This document shows positions 58,401 to 61,400 of a DNA stretch of 64,000 nt, in pieces. Numbering within the stretch: position 1 is the first letter of the stretch; every line of letters begins with the position of its first letter. Source of the stretch: Enoplosus armatus (lineage: Eukaryota > Chordata > Actinopteri > Centrarchiformes > Enoplosidae); the NCBI RefSeq assembly GCF_043641665.1, contig NC_092181.1:16467463-16531462 (forward strand), given 5' to 3'. The translations under genes and the position numbers were made by a program. The notes under the pieces are model-generated. The model worked only from the letters and a program-made list of their open reading frames with translations. It was not told the origin of the DNA and searched no databases.

Positions 58401-61400
58401 CCACTTACAACTTCACCACCTGTCAACACAACTCTAACACAAGTCAAGTCATCTTCAACACTACTTGTAACAACTTTAGAATCAGTCAAGAAAACTTCTT
58501 CAAAAATGACAACCCTATCACCAGTGCCTTCAACTCCAACTATCAATAAGGCAGTTGTTTCTACCTCATCATTACACACTGCAACTGTGTCACTACTCAC
58601 TTCATCTTCAACACCAATAACTCAAACTTCACTCACATACCGCTCAAGTTCAGTAGCTCTCAATACAAGTGTGCCACCACTCAACACGTCTTCATCAAGT
58701 CTTCCTACAACCTTACCATCACTTGGTTCAAGCCCAGTGCCATCAACTCCAGGTTTGCCATTAATAAATACAAGTTTACAACCAGGGAGGACTTCATCAC
58801 AAGGACATGTTCCTTCAACACCAGTCAGAGACACTTTGCAAACAAACAACACAACTTCAGTTGACCAAAACACGTCACGGCCTGGTAAAAATACTTCATC
58901 ACCAGTTCATACCAAGTCACCACCTACAGGCATACCACCCTTTAACTCAACTTTAATGCCAGTCATTTCGTCACCAACACCAGTCATGACGACTTCACAA
59001 TCATATAAGTCAACTTCACCAGCAAAGTCAGCATCACCACCAGTGAGTTCAACTGCACCTGTAAATGAGACAGCAATTTTTACTTCATCTTCATCTCCTG
59101 TATCTCAAACTTCACCTACACTCCCTTCAAGTCAAGCACCACTAAATACAAGTTTGCCAACAATCAACACCACTTCCTTACCACTCTTTGAAACTTCACC
59201 ACCAGTGGGTTCAAGTACATTACCAGACACTTCAACATTGCCAACAATCAACACAAGTTTAAAACCACACACAAGTTCATCAGAAGGCACTGCAACTTCA
59301 GAAGCAGTCAGTGAATATTTGTCAACAATCAACACAACTTTATTGCAACTGAAGACGTCACCGCTAGTCAATAATACTTCATCTCCGGATCATACCGCTT
59401 CACTACTGGCAACTTACCCACCTCAAAACACAGCTCTAACACAAGTCATGTCATCTTCAACACCACTCAAAACAACTTCAGAGTCAGTCAAGACACCTTT
59501 ATCGCCAGTCACTGCATCTTCATCTTCAACAACTCAAACTTCATCTCCACTTTCTTCAAGTCAAGAACCTCAAGACACAAGTTTGCTACCACTCAGTATG
59601 ACTTCTTTACCACTCTCTACAATTTCACCACCACTTGATTCAAGTCCAGCCCCGTCAACATCAACTATGTCACCTATCAACACAAGTTTACATGCAGGAA
59701 CAACACGTTCATCACAAGGCAGTAAATCTTCAGCACCTGCCACTGAGACCTTGCCAACAATCAACACAAAATTAGTGCAACTGAAGACGTCGCCGCTTGT
59801 AAATAATACTTCATCTCCGGATCATACCGCTTCACTACCGGCAACTTCCCCACCTGACAACACAGCTCTAACACAAGTCAAGTCATCTTCAACACCACTC
59901 AAAACAACTTCAGAGACAGTCAAGACAACTTTATCGCCAGTCACTGCATCTTCATCACCACTTACTCAAACTTCATCTCCACTTTTCTCAAGTCAAACAC
60001 CAGCTACATCAACTATGTCACCTATCAACACAAGTTTACATGCAGGAACAACATCTTCATCACAAGGCAGTAAAACTTCAGCACCTGTCACTGAGACCTT
60101 GCCAAGTTTGCCAACACTCAACACCACTGCCTTACCACTCTTTGAAACTTCACCACCAGTGGGTTCAAGTACATTACCAGACACTTCAACATTGCCAACA
60201 ATCAACATAGGTTTAAAACCACACACAAGTTCATCACAAGCCATTGCAACTTCAATAGCAGTAAGTGAAAATTTGCCTACAATCAACACAACTTTAGTGC
60301 AACTGAAGTCATCACTGCTAGTCAATAATACTTCATCTCCGGATCACACCGCTTCACCACTGGCAACTTACCCACCTGACCACACAGCTCTAACACAAGT
60401 CAAGTCATCTTCAACACCACTCGTAACAACTTCAGAGTCAGTCAAGACAACTTTATCGCCCATCACTGCATCTTCATCTTCACTAACTCAAACTTCATCT
60501 CCACTTTCTTCAAGTCAAGAACCTCTAGACACAAGTTTAATACCACTCAGTATGACTTCTTTACCACTCTCTACAATTTCACCACCACTTGATTCAAGTC
60601 CAGCCCAATCAACATCAACTATGTCACCTATCAACACAAGTTTACATGCAGGAACAACATCTTCATCACAAAGCAGTAAAACTTCAGTACCTATCACTGA
60701 GACCTTGCCGACAATCAACACAACATTAGTGCAACTGAAAACGTCACCGCTAGTCAACAATACTTCATCTCCGAATCATACCACTTTACCACTTACAACT
60801 TCACAACCAGTGGGTTCAAGTACCTTACCAGCCACGTCAACTTTGCCAACACTCAACACAAGTTTAAAACCACACACAAGTTCATCACAAGGCATTGCAA
60901 CTTCAGCAGCAGTCAGTGAAAATTTGCCAACAATCAACACAACATTAGTGCAACTGAAAACGTCACCGCTAGTCAACAATACTTCATCTCCGAATCATAC
61001 CACTTTACCACTTACAACTTCACCACCTGTCAACACAACTCTAACACAAGTCAAGTCATCTTCAACACCACTCAAGACTTCTTTTGAGTCAGTCAAGACA
61101 ACTTCACCAGCAATAATGATGACTTTACCACCAGTGAATGCAAGTCCTCCTGTCAATGAGACCTCATCACCAATTATTTCCACCTCAACTTTAGATATTG
61201 CAACGTCTTTACCACACAATGCAACTTTAGCACCAGCAACTCAAACATCACTGCCACCTGGTTCAAGTCCAGTGCCAGCCACTCCAAGTTTACCCTCAAT
61301 CAACAGAAGTTTGCGACCAGAAACAACAAGCTCATTACTGACACTCAACACTACTTTATCACCAATTACTAACACTTCACCACCTGTCACACACATGATA